41,366 nt of DNA from Emmonsiellopsis sp. PD_33 (taxonomy: Eukaryota > Ascomycota > Eurotiomycetes > Onygenales > Ajellomycetaceae). The stretch covers positions 1 to 41,366 of the forward strand of contig JANTQF010000318.1 of NCBI GenBank assembly GCA_032988165.1. Reading direction: 5' to 3'. The position numbers were made by a program, and so were the translations under genes. Within the stretch, counting starts at the first letter, position 1. The number at the start of each line of letters is the position of its first letter. Below, in pieces: positions 31,579 through 41,366 of the stretch. The notes beneath the pieces were generated by a model. It saw only the letters and a program-made list of their open reading frames with translations. It ran no database searches and was not told the DNA's origin.

Positions 31579-33737
31579 CTAGTAGAACGTCGTGGGTATA
31601 CCCAGTACATCTTCAAACCACTGATCATCTCCCAAATCCATCGACTGCATCCAGACCATCTGATCTAGATCCGGGACATGGGGACTGTGATAGTCTGCGT
31701 CAGTGCTGACACCCTGGCACGGCCCGGTCTCCACGTCTTGTATCTGAGAAGTCATGTTCCACCGAGCTTCCCCCCACCGCCGACATTTGGTTAAGAGCTT
31801 GGATAAATACTTGAGTAAATGGTCGTCGCACTGAAGGTCCAGCTCCCTGCTGCTTGCATCCAGCTTCTGAAGCATATAGTCCATCGCCGATATTAGATGA
31901 ACTGTGTTCCGCACCGCTTGGCAATCCCATTCTGGTTCTTTAAGTGTTGATAGATATTTCAGAAGCGTGATTGTCAGAATCATCTGGGACCAAAAGTGAA
32001 AGGGCTGGCCGATAAGTTTCGAGCAGGGGATTCTGTAGAAGGTGTCCAGCCACGACTTGATATTCTCAACTGATTGCCATAGACACTCGAGGCGTTCAAA
32101 TCCCAGTAAGGCCCCACCATCACCCCTTCCTCCGGATATATCTGGAGGAGGGGAGTCCCGACTTACGGAATACCCGAGCTGATTTATGTATAGTTCGACG
32201 TATTGCGCGTGTGTATTGAGAATGTCTGCATGGTAAGATTGGGTTCTCCCTATCAGCAATCCCGCAGCGGAGATGATCTGCCACGCCATTCGCCGGAGAA
32301 ACTACTTGCCTATCTGTTGGAGATCCGGGGAGAATGAAGATCTTAGGTCATGTAGCTCCCTTCGTAAAGTCTTGAGATACAGCCAGCGAGGAGCTGAGGC
32401 CGCCCCAGGGGCTGTTCCGGTGCGAGCGTAATCTGTCTCGTCATGTTGTCGGACGTAATCCGCTCTTTGCTTTAACAAGTGCAAGCGTACTTGAGAGACG
32501 AATAACTCATCTGCAGGACATGACCTGCTTATTGTGATGACTCGAAGCGCCTCTTCCATCTGAGGCGTCCATCGTATAGCGTCTTGCCGCCCCAGGTGTG
32601 ACGAAATACTACGGATAGTCATACGTTAGTATGGTTTGACCCTAAGAACAAAGACAGTAGTCAAGGTTGGTAGAGAATTAGGGAGACTATGCGCACTTGG
32701 AGCTCAGAATGAAACATGCCAGCAATGCCCGCTGCCTTTCCAATAGGTCGTAGTTCGTTTCATCGTTGGGGCTCTGACTATTTTCGTCAGCCCCCTGGGT
32801 AATAGTCATCATGACTTGCACGTCAGGAGAGGACGGTTTGAACAACCGCAGATCATATACTAGTGAAATGGCGAGCATCATGAGGCGAGAGATGAGGTCT
32901 GCTCTGCCCAGAAAAGCATCGGTACTCCATGCCAGATACGTTAGTAATCCAAGCAGCAGGTCGATATTTGACTGTACTTCAAGCAAAGCAGATGAGAAGA
33001 GACGACGCTTCAGCTCCTCCACTTGAGGCAGTCTTTCCTGAGTCGAGAATGTGGTAACGGTGTGGATGGCTTGGAGCAAGAACGGCCTGGTTTGGAGCAG
33101 ATACGAGCTTGTCATGTCCGGTGTAAGGTTCATGAAGGGAAAACATGGCAGCATCCGGGATCGGAAGAAATCGAGCCGTTCGTCTGCTTGATTTGGCGAT
33201 GGAGCAGGGGAGGGCAGAAATAACGGATTTGGATTCGGCGATACTGCGGCAATCGAATTTGTTGCGAATGTCGGCCGCCCACTGGAGGCCAGATCAGTGC
33301 TCGCGGTGTTTACTAGAATGCCGCTCGAATAAGACGTGGGTGACGAAATGCTCTCTCCGTCGAGGGGCTGAAGAGATTGAACGCCGTTGACGGAAGACCG
33401 AGCAGGCCTCGGGGAATCGACCAAGGATTGCATTGTGGATAACAAGCTCTCCATCTTGTCTTCTAGTCGAGCAATCCGCATATCAGATCCTTCGGCTATC
33501 TGAGCATTACGCCTGCGAGCCGAGTCTGACGGCTGACAGGATTTCTTGAGACGGAGACATCTGAGAAATAATCAGCGGCACGTCAAGTATTCACAGGCCT
33601 GTGTCAGTAGTTGACCTTTCACAACTTGAAGTATCATCGCTTGAGGTGCGCACACACCGGCACTTTGCCTTGTAGCAGTGCGTGCAAGCTTGGCCATAGG
33701 TGCTGGGTTGGCCGAGGGCCTGTTTTGATCTCATCAT
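31579..33737 (-). CDS. Zn2Cys6 fungal-type transcription factor
   Basis: Four exons on the minus strand: 33737-33616, 33560-32697, 32608-32310 and 32225-31579, giving 643 residues in unbroken phase. The binuclear zinc cluster is perfect: C18-x2-C21-x6-C28-x10-C39-x2-C42-x6-C49, split by the first intron (55 bp) between C39 and C42. A short coiled-coil linker follows (MRIARLEDKMESLLSTMQ), then a Ser/Pro-rich stretch and the fungal middle homology region (DFFRSRMLPCFPFMNLTPDM onwards; RWTPQMEEALRVI in exon 3). Intron 3 uses GCAAGT as donor, preceded by ATAG. Without this splice the frame meets TAG at 32304-32302; with it, DLQQI joins DILNTHAQYVELYINQLGYS as in relatives. The C-terminus is acidic. 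It should act in the nucleus as a DNA-binding regulator. The MFS gene next door, on the same strand, is a candidate target. Confidence 0.88.
32226..32309 (-). other. GC-AG intron in the Zn2Cys6 gene
   Basis: 84 bp on the minus strand, donor ATAG|GCAAGT, branch-like GCTGATA about 28 bases before the acceptor, acceptor ATGCAG. A GT donor at 32305 would give the wrong phase with every nearby acceptor, and no splicing leaves TAG in frame. GCAAGT is the consensus for the rare GC donors. Confidence 0.7.
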
Positions 33738-34382
33738 GGTATTGACTCCGGATAGCGCAGTTGATTCGGGAATCAGAGATGGTTGTTGTAGTTGTCAATG
33801 GGAAGAACCAAGGCCGCCGGGATGATTTGCTTGTCAGGCCGGCGGATTTGGCCCCGAAGTCCGTTTACAATAGTTAGCATGTTTATTTAGTAGTAATGAG
33901 GACGAGGTTATGGCGCGATATAGTTGGGGGGTATGGAGGTTCGAAGGCTATGTATAGCATAATCCCACATACTGGAGAGATTGAGATATTCCCTCTCAGG
34001 GGGTGGCCTGCTTGTCATCTTTTTCCATCCGGCAACTTGCGATGGGATGGCCACTCAAAGAATAGTTAAATAAACATGGCAGGACTTTGCCAAGATGCTC
34101 ATCCTCGCTTAACTGGTTAGTGAATTAACTAACTAGTTAACTGGTTAATTTAGTTATTTATCTCTTCCAACCCAACAACATGCATACGACTCTATCAAAC
34201 ATTATCTATCCTGACATAATATCTATCACATGGTCTATATAACATCCATGCAAGATCTATTCTAAACAGAGCCAATTTCTCAATCAAAACAACAGTGAAA
34301 CAACACTTGGGGATACCAAAAAGAATCTACAACACCGAAAAGAGCACGCATCATTGGCCACCGCCCTATTTGTCTCCCGTCA
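33738..34382. promoter_or_regulatory. Upstream region of the Zn2Cys6 gene with TTAACTGGTT motifs
   Basis: Lies between the MFS stop and the regulator start. Contains two copies of TTAACTGGTT (34109-34118, 34137-34146) within a TTAACTAACTAGTTAA-rich, partly palindromic stretch. The same 10-mer occurs inverted at 37438-37447 upstream of the MFS gene. Nothing coding seen. Confidence 0.45.
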
Positions 34383-36375
34383 CTACTTCGTCTCTATCAA
34401 CTCTTTGGCACCGCCGTCAGGAGACTCGTTGGTAATGGCCTGGAGCTCCTTGACCTTGCGGATATCCTTCCATCCAAGTCCCGGCGCAAAGACCAAGATG
34501 CCGACGCTGGCAGCGATCCCGAAATACATGACGTGGTCGATGCTTTTGGCGTAAGCCGCGAGCACAGCAGTTAGCTGCGAGCCAGACACCAGCTCACGGA
34601 TGGAATCTGCTCCCGCAGCAATGATGGCCTCTGGAGTGTGGCCAATTTGTGCAACGCGCTGCTGGAGCTGGTCTCGAAGGCTGTTGCTGAAAATGGCGTT
34701 GGCGGCAATTAGAGAGGTCGAGGCTCCTATGTTTTGCCAGAAAATCATAATCGCCATGGCGAGGGGGATCTGCTCAGCGGCCACAAGGTTCTGTATGGCG
34801 ATGTACGGCTAGAGGGAAGACGTGGATCAGCGGGTGGGATTACTCTCTCTTTACCAAGGATCGAACTTACAGCTGCCGTCGTCAAACCGCTTGCAACGCC
34901 GTACAGAATCTGGTACCCGATCCAGTGTGCAACCGGCGTCGTAGGACTCAGTGTCGACAAGAGCCCGTAGCCAACAGCTGATATCGCACCCCCTATAAGA
35001 GGGAAGGGAAGATAGTAGCCCAAAACGGAGACTGGTGTATCGGCAACGGTCAGTCAACAGGGAAAATCACGGCTACCACCAGAGACACTTACTTAGGATG
35101 CCCGAGACCATGGTGAACATGACCAAACCGAGCGTGATTGGCAGCATGTGCACGCCGCTCATCAAGGGCGAGTCGTCACGGATCGCCTGGAAGTAAATTG
35201 CAATATAGAAATCGGCCACAAGGACACTGGACAGGGTGAAGAACATGGTCATTGCAGCCGACCAGATGACTCGGTGTTTGAGCATGGCAAACGGCACCAT
35301 GGCCTCGTCTCCCTGCCGATACTCCCAGACCAGAAAGAGGCCAAAGGTGACGGCCGCGCCAGCCAGCAAGCCGATCACAACTGAACTGTTCCAGGGGTGT
35401 TGGTTCCCGCCAAACTGGAGCCCCAAGAGGAACATGACCACCGCGGGGCAAATGAGCATGAATCCGGGGAGATCCAGAGACTTGATGGCGGTCCCGAGAA
35501 TCTCCAGGGGCGGACTCTTGGGCTTCGGTTCGGGGATAGTGTTGAAGAGCAGAGATCCGCCGACGATAACGCCCAAAGGGAGATTGATGTAAAAACCTGA
35601 CGCAGTAAAGTCAGCCTTTGGGGGTTTGCAAACAAAACAAGAGATGAAATAACGCACACCACCGCCAGGACAGGTGTGTTGTAAAAGCCCCCCCGATGAT
35701 GGGCCCCGTCGCAAGACCCAGCTGGCCCACGCCCATGTTAACCCCCATGAAAAGCGCCTGTTTCTGTGTTGGAAGGACGGCGGCAATAGTTGTCATCGCG
35801 CCGTTAGCCAGTCCGGCAGACCCTACGCCCGCGATGACACGGCCGACGATGAACATGGGCGACGACTGGGCTGCGCCGCAGATGGCAGACCCAACCTCGA
35901 AGATGAAAAAGAAGGCAAGAAAGGTCCACTGTATGATGATCTCGTCAGAATGTATTTTCCCGCGCGGACACGACAAAGGCATACCTTTATCGAAAACTGG
36001 CTGTAAAGCTTGCCGCTCAACGGCTGGAACGCTGCACTTCCAAGCTGGTAGGCGCCGCCATACCTAGACAGAATGGATTAGCATCTCGCAAGAACAGCCA
36101 GCAGCGGTGGGTCAAGACGAGACCATGTATACTTACCAGCCGACGTCCACCAGCGAGTCGAACCGAGAGGTAATAGCTGGAGTGGCGGTGGAAATGACGG
36201 CCAGGTCGAGGTAGAATAGGAAATAACACAGGGTAACTGAGGTGAGAATAAGGGTGAGCGGCAGCCCCGTAGGATAGTTCTGTTTGGACTCGATGTCATT
36301 GCCGGAGACACCTTTCTCGGAATAAGATAGGTCTGTAGAAGACCCATCCAGGGTGTGAGATGTTGTCTCAGCCAT
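34383..36375 (-). CDS. MFS drug:H+ antiporter-type transporter (14-TM class)
   Basis: Six exons on the minus strand: 36375-36137, 36063-35985, 35928-35658, 35596-35093, 35031-34871 and 34808-34383. Introns are 56-73 bp, all GT-AG and all in phase; 559 residues. The splices rebuild well-known family stretches: VGWYGGAYQLGSAAFQPLSG, LSWRWCFYINLPLG and TTAAPYIAIQNLVAAEQ. Motif C of drug/H+ antiporters is visible (GQLGLATGPIIGG), as is GRVIAGVGSAGL. The N-terminus (about 45 residues) and C-terminus are hydrophilic and cytosolic. Length and TM density fit the 14-TM export class, which includes toxin and azole exporters near fungal metabolite clusters. It should sit in the plasma membrane and export a small organic compound; the substrate is unknown. 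The neighbouring Zn2Cys6 factor is a plausible regulator. Confidence 0.92.
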
Positions 36376-36484
36376 TGCAAGATATGAGGTTTGTGCAAGT
36401 GCTTCTGGTAAAATGCTGTGACGAATGCCGAATCATGACAAAACATATAAGAGTGATATCTCCTTTCTTAATTATACATGCGCT

Positions 36485-36676
36485 GTCTCTATAATCTAGC
36501 TTGAGCTCCATCCGGAGTGTGGAGTGGACCGGAGTCTGCCTCCGAAATCCGTGTTCGATCTGGTGTATAGGGATACCACTTCTCATCTGCTTGAGGTTGT
36601 ATTTATAATCCAGATCGGGCTCTATCTGAAGCGTGGAGTAAATCAGTGTCTGCTTCCGAAATCCGAACTCGATCTG
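36485..36676. repeat. Diverged 72-bp direct duplication in the MFS promoter
   Basis: 36491-36562 and 36605-36676 align without gaps at an offset of exactly 114 bases (similarity starts near 36485/36599). Both copies keep TCCGAAATCCG (36541-36551, 36655-36665) and end in TCGATCTG. Copy 1 also has TCCGGA and CCGGAG. CGG/CCG triplets are what Zn2Cys6 proteins bind. Most differences are C/T or G/A changes. Located 110-300 bases upstream of the MFS start codon. Confidence 0.75.
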
Positions 36677-38383
36677 ATTTCACCTGCAGCAGGAAATCTA
36701 TATAGCGGTATATAAGAACTAGGACCGGCATGATGTTTCCGTCACCGAAACCAGGAAGACCGAATTTAAAAGGCATAAAGGAACAGATATGACAAAGATC
36801 CACTTGTCCGTCTCCATGGTCGAGAGAGAGGGACCATGAAAGCGATTGAAATATACTCGAAAGAGTTGGAATCTTGCCCTTGTTGGGGAAATTCAGAACC
36901 AGCAAGAAGTATCCTTGGTTGCAAAGCAGTATGAATCTTTAGTTTGAGAGCATCATGGAATTCCTTTCCTCCATGAGCAGCAGGGTATTGATGGCATCCA
37001 TGGGATGGTGATAATGGGGACAATACCTTTCTGTTGATGTATGCACAGCATATTTTCTCCCTTACTCTATCTTGCTGTAAAAAAGAACTAAATCTTGTTA
37101 GTACCGGTTCAGTGAATCAACATATACAGAGTATCTGCCTCAAAAGAGTTTTCAGCCTTAGGATATTGTGAATCTGGCCGCGGGTGTTAGAGGCTACTGC
37201 TTCTTTGTAGTGATTGAAGACCTTCCGCCTCCTCAACTCTTAAAAAGAACATAGAGTTTGCCAAACAAATTGCAATAGGGATCCATCCATAGATCCGTAG
37301 GTTTCCTCAAGATCCTGAGATGGATATCAAGTTGTGGGTGGAAATTGAAACAATGTTGGGAACCAGACAGGTAACTATTGCAGCATAGCAGATGTTAACA
37401 TTCGGTGTCATGTCCAATGTAGGTGGGTGGGATAACTAACCAGTTAACAGAAATAGTTAGTTAACAACTTGAAGTTGAAATAATGAGTTAGGGCTTTCTC
37501 CCCCTTTTCTCCCCTCCCCTCGTGTCTTCCACCACACCCGACCATCAGTCTATCACACACGAACTGCGGGGCGTAATCCGCCCACTCGCCAGAGAGTTAT
37601 TAGCTAACTAGTTATGCAGACCGCAGCATCTCAAATCGCCGGGTGATAGCAGCAGAACGACCCAAAACCTCGGGTTGGCTGTCCCTGGACCTCGATCTCT
37701 CGCAGCAAGAAACCGGGATGCAAAAACGCCCAGACACCAGACGCCACTCCGCCCACTCTCGGGCCATCCCATCGGCTTGAAACAGCCTCAATTACTCGCT
37801 GCCAAATGCCCAGATATCTCAGCCGGCAAAGTAGTGCGGAACCCACCCGGCGCTTCCTCCGCGACCCATTCGTGGGAGTGCGGACTTGGCCCCGGCTAGC
37901 CACTGTTGCTGGATAAAATGCCACCGCCGTCCACCAATAATAGGCTATTCTAGTCGGCGAGACTCAGTCTTCACACAAGTTCACAGCCGGACTGCAGCGG
38001 CCAGGGCGATATCTCTGGCGGGGTGTGGCGGGGGGAAACAGCACCCCCCCCCCCGTGAGGGCCGCAGCAAGCACGCGGGGCAGAATAAACGTCGAATAAA
38101 TAGCAGCCCATAGCCGCGAGGAACAATAGGTTGCTGCTGGTTAACTACGTTCTCATTTCGTGAGTTTCATATCTACCAGAGCACCACAGTCTGCTGCTTG
38201 CATCTGCCTCACCTCGATTACCCCGAATCGCCGGATTGGGATTGAGCATCCATCTGTCCGCAAGTGTGTCCCCTGTTCCATTGGCCCATTCGGTGCTTTT
38301 ATCTATTTATTCCTCGCCTGCTTGCACCAAAATGCAGAAGCTAACCGGGGTGTGACGGCGAGTTGCACAGAAATCGTACTTAA

Positions 38384-38391
38384 TATATAAA
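38384..38391 (+). promoter_or_regulatory. Probable TATA box of the dehydrogenase gene
   Basis: TATATAAA, 97 bases before ATG 38488, followed by CCCCGCC and a C/T-containing leader. Good fit to a fungal core promoter. Confidence 0.55.
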
Positions 38392-38487
38392 CCCCGCCTA
38401 CTCCTCTCAGCACGGCATTCAAGCGGAAGTTGGGTCGAAAACGAAAAAGACACAGTCCTCACAGTATTCAGCGCAAACACAGGCACA

Positions 38488-39952
38488 ATGGCTGCTGAAA
38501 AACCATCAATTGGCTTTGTTGGCCTTGGCCTCATGGGCTTTGGAATGGCCACCAATCTCGTCAAGCAAGGATACGTCGTCAAAGGATATGATGTCTGGGG
38601 ACCAACTCTGGAACGTTTCAAGGCCGCTGGCGGCCAAAAGTCCTCCTCTCCTGCCGATGCCACTGAGGGTAACATGTTCAACGTCTGCATGGTTGCTACA
38701 GCTGCCCAGGCGCAATCCGCAATTTTCGACCACGAAAACGCTATAGTGAAGGGTATATAGAGATCACATCCTCTACCGTCCTTGGGTTTTTCTTGCAGAT
38801 GCTCATACGTCAACAGGTCTTCCCAAAAATGCCACACTTATCCTATGCTCTACGATCCCCGCTGTTGCCGCCCAGTCGCTCCGCGATCAATTCATAGCGC
38901 TTGGCCGGGATGATGTATATTTCATCGACGCTCCAGTATCCGGAGGCGCCAAGAGAGCAGCTGAGGGTACACTTTCCATAATGGCCGGCGCATCCGATGC
39001 AGCTTTGGAAAAGGGCAAGTTCCTCCTTGCCGAAATGGCCGATTCGCAAAAACTATATCTCGTCCCAGGCGGCATCGGGGCGGGAAGCAACATGAAGATG
39101 GTCCACCAGGTCCTAGCCGCCATCCATATCTTGGCCGGGAGCGAGGTCATGGGCTTTGCAGCGCATTTGGGACTGGATGCTAAGGATGCCGGTCAGGCAA
39201 TTGTGTCGTCTGATGCTTGGAGCTTCATGCATGAGAATCGCTACCCGCGTATGCTTGAGGAGGATTACTATCCCGGCGCGAGCGCTATTACTATTATTCT
39301 GAAGGACGTCGTATGTCTCCCCTAGTTCTGGCCTTGTTGCTTATAAGACCAAAGGTTTCCTAACCACTTGACTATCTAACAGGGCATTGTGACCGCTGCT
39401 GCCCGTCTACACAACTTCCCCACCCCCCTCTGCAGCGTCTCGGAGCAAGTTTATCTCTCCGCCCTGTCCCTAGGATATGGCGGTGACGACGACGGAAGCG
39501 CAGTGCGCCTCTACTACAAAGATCCCATCGTCAAAGCCGAACCCAAGGCCTCCTTAACCCCCGAATCCAATGCCGCGGCCCTCAAACTCGTCCTCGACCT
39601 GCACAGAAACATCCTTCTCGTCGCCGCCGCGGAGGCTATCTCCTTTGCTCGACACCTCAAAGTCGACATGGCGGTATTCTACGACGTCGTCAATGCCGCT
39701 GCAGGTGGAAGCACGATGTTCAAAGTCCGTGGTGCGGAGATGATGGCAAAATTGAAGGATGAGCCAGGCAGCAAACAGACGGTCAATGATGCGGCGACTG
39801 AGCTTTCTGCTGCCATCCAGGCGGCGAGAGATGCAAACTGCCCACTTCATCTAGGCAATGCGGCGCTCAATTTGCTGTATCTGGCGAAGAAGCAGGGGCT
39901 AGGTGAGAAGTCTGACTCGCATGTATTGCGCGTCTATGAGGATGAGGAGTGA
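38488..39952 (+). CDS. Threonate/3-hydroxyisobutyrate dehydrogenase-like NAD(P) enzyme
   Basis: Three exons: 38488-38752, 38799-39310 and 39383-39952, with introns of 46 and 72 bp, all GT-AG and in phase; 448 residues. An N-terminal Rossmann motif G12-x-G-x-x-G17 (IGFVGLGLMGFGMATNLV) is followed by the substrate motif DAPVSGG (132-138). The catalytic Lys is K188 in GAGSNMKMVHQVL, where His/Gln replace the Asn found in many hydroxyisobutyrate dehydrogenases, as in the L-threonate dehydrogenase (LtnD) branch. The C-terminal half (FPTPLCSVSEQVYLSALSLG and after) duplicates the all-helical domain, which explains why the protein is about 150 residues longer than bacterial relatives. It should oxidise a C3-C4 hydroxy acid with NAD(P)+ in the cytosol. 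The kinase and isomerase partners of the bacterial threonate pathway are not in this window, so the substrate is uncertain. Confidence 0.88.
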
Positions 39953-40353
39953 CGGCCCTAAATCCCACATCCTCTTCTCCCTCCCTCCCCCCCCCGGTTT
40001 CTTTTCCTCGTCTTGATTATCTTTATCTTTTATCTTTTGTATTTTTGGGCGATTAGATTGTTTTCGTTAGAGTTGTATGCATGTACGCACGCCCGCGCTT
40101 AGGTTAGCATAGCGATGAGATTATACGGATTCTACGTTGTTAAAATGGAAGCAGAATAAACACTCTTGAAGAATAAGATTTCATTTCTTTAGATCGATTT
40201 GTCTAACCCCTTTCCTCTCTAATTCAGAACTAACACCGAGTCTAGTACCGACCAATTCCACCGGCAATGACCAACCCCCTCTAGAACCATACCAATAGCC
40301 AAAAGAATCACACCTCACACCCCCTGACGACAGATTATCCCAACCCATCTACA
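39953..40353. other. Convergent intergenic region
   Basis: 400 bases between two stop codons, with C/T-rich sequence near 39970-40000 and A/T-rich sequence after. Likely two 3' UTRs. No gene seen. Confidence 0.5.
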
Positions 40354-41240
40354 CTACACCGTATACACCAACTTCTCCCCACTAACCTTATCTTTACTCA
40401 TCAACTCAAACCCGCCCGTAATCCCCTCCAACCCCCCCTCCATCCTCCGCACCCGATGCGCTCTCACCTTCCCCTCCGCCACCAACCGCTCCGCAACAAC
40501 CGCGAACCGCTTCGCAAACTCAAAATGCTCCTGCTCCGCCTCAAACTCCCGATCACCCATGGCAAACGCCTCGTTGAAAATCGTGTACGCGAGCCGGCAG
40601 TCTGACTGCACGTCCGCACGCTCTGATTCGTTATAGAGCGTGGCCATGTATTTGCCGCCGGTCGAGGAGATGGCGTCGGAGCAGATCTTGGTCGAGGCGG
40701 GCAGGCCGATGGTGTCGTAGACGAGTTTGAGCGTGTCGTTGGTGTAGGCGCGGATTTTCTGCGCGCAGGCTGGGTCGCGATAGTCGAAGACGGCGTCGGC
40801 GCCGAGCGATTTTACGTAGTCGGTGTTGTTTGTCGAGCAGGTTGTGAGGACCGTGTAGCCGGATCTAGATATTCATGGTGTAAGTGCTCATTCTTTCCCC
40901 ATCCCATCCTGATATCAAAACATAAGGGGTGAACTAACAACTTCGCAAATTGGATCGCCAACGCCCCCGTCGCCGAACTCCCTCCGTAAATCAGAATCGG
41001 TTCGGCGTCCTTGGTTGGCTGGTCCGGCCATGCCAATTCCAAAATCCCCTGATACAGCCCTTGCGCTACCGTATACAACCCTAATGGCAGCGTCGCCGCC
41101 TCATCCATGCCCATCCCCTCCGGACACCGAAAGAGCAAGTCCCCCTTGGTAATCACATGTTCCGCAAACGCGCCCGCGTTCGGCCTTCGATCGTTGAAGC
41201 CATGATTAAAGCCCATGACCTTATCCCCTGGTGCGAATTT
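40354..41240 (-). CDS. Partial medium-chain (MDR) zinc-type/quinone oxidoreductase, enoyl-reductase-like
   Basis: Minus strand, last two exons, 41240-40939 and 40864-40354, joined in phase 2 across a 74-bp GTTAGT...CTAG intron. Visible: APGDKVMGFNHG (the GDxV turn of the GroES-like domain), the NAD(P) motif ILIYGGSSATGALAIQFAK, then SGYTVLTTCS, and LGADAVFDYRDP (the GAD/DY motif of the second Rossmann strand). The C-terminus is ELMSKDKVSGEKLVYTV. These place it in the fungal MDR group of trans-enoyl-reductase-like/quinone oxidoreductase-like enzymes, which often sit beside metabolite clusters. The N-terminal part is missing. Five codons before GDKV the frame meets TAA (41243-41241) with no AG acceptor between, so the upstream part is either frameshifted or misread at the G5/A5 runs. 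The remainder would extend beyond the window. Confidence 0.78.
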
Positions 41241-41366
41241 TTACCCCCAATTCACCCACACCCTGCATACCCAGAACTTTTTCTAAAAAGCCAACAAACA
41301 CATCAGGTAAAAAAATATTTATACATTCCTTCAAAAAGAAACTCCATCTCAAGACCCAAACATAAC

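Larger units (their letters stand above)
36376..38487. promoter_or_regulatory. Divergent promoter region, MFS (-) and dehydrogenase (+)
   Basis: 2.1 kb with no credible gene. Holds the MFS promoter duplication (36485-36676), TATA-like sequences at about 36694-36714, an inverted TTAACTGGTT at 37438-37447, an AACTAGTT at about 37607, a G6 run followed by C11 at 38031-38054, and the TATA box of the dehydrogenase gene at 38384-38391. Confidence 0.5.

Noticed and set aside
34851..36067. Many open frames of 60-123 codons on both strands
   Set aside because: All overlap the six-exon MFS gene and are side effects of its codon composition.
1..41366. tRNA, rRNA or CRISPR features
   Set aside because: No stretch with a tRNA B-box plus foldable arms, no rRNA-like sequence, and no regularly spaced repeats were seen by eye. 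A covariance-model scan was not possible.

Overview
The window is nuclear DNA of a filamentous ascomycete (Pezizomycotina). An Aspergillus- or Penicillium-like member of the Eurotiales is my best guess. The basis is gene style: many 46-89 bp GT-AG introns with CTRAY-type branch sites, a fungal Zn2Cys6 regulator, a 14-TM-type MFS exporter, an RTA1 membrane protein, a Git3-type receptor and a fungal delta-12 desaturase. No rRNA, tRNA, CRISPR or bacterial operon structure was seen. Spliced models were assembled by hand and checked for phase. The intron-exon joins are predictions from sequence only.

Left part (1-9.8 kb): bases 1-720 are extremely AT-rich and hold a diverged direct repeat, followed by a 17-bp near-perfect inverted repeat. 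This looks like the edge of a degraded, RIP-like block. A gene-free stretch leads to a Git3/GPR1-like GPCR (4311-5693, +), followed by about 4 kb without a convincing gene.

Middle-left (9.8-19 kb): a beta-lactamase/EstB-like serine hydrolase with an in-frame TGA at codon 47 (9809-11183, +); an unknown acidic protein (12584-13406, +); an RTA1-family seven-TM protein (13786-14764, -); a proline- and acid-rich unknown protein (15855-16904, -); and a 62-residue single-pass membrane protein (18699-18887, -). A roughly 5 kb gene-poor stretch follows.

Middle-right (23.8-31.1 kb): a delta-12-type fatty acid desaturase (-) whose start codon overlaps the stop of a short upstream ORF; a GNAT-like protein (+); an intronless 586-residue protein (+) that resembles, from memory, a family of uncharacterised bacteriophage/bacterial proteins; and a small secreted protein with 12 cysteines (+).

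Right part (31.5-41.4 kb): a Zn2Cys6 transcription factor with a predicted GC-AG intron (-), an MFS transporter (-) with a duplicated promoter segment, a threonate/hydroxyisobutyrate dehydrogenase-like enzyme (+), and a partial medium-chain (MDR) oxidoreductase (-) that reaches the window edge with a broken frame. Regulator, exporter and two oxidoreductases side by side look like a small metabolic or detoxification cluster. That reading is inference. The most novel item is the phage-protein-like gene at 28115-29875.
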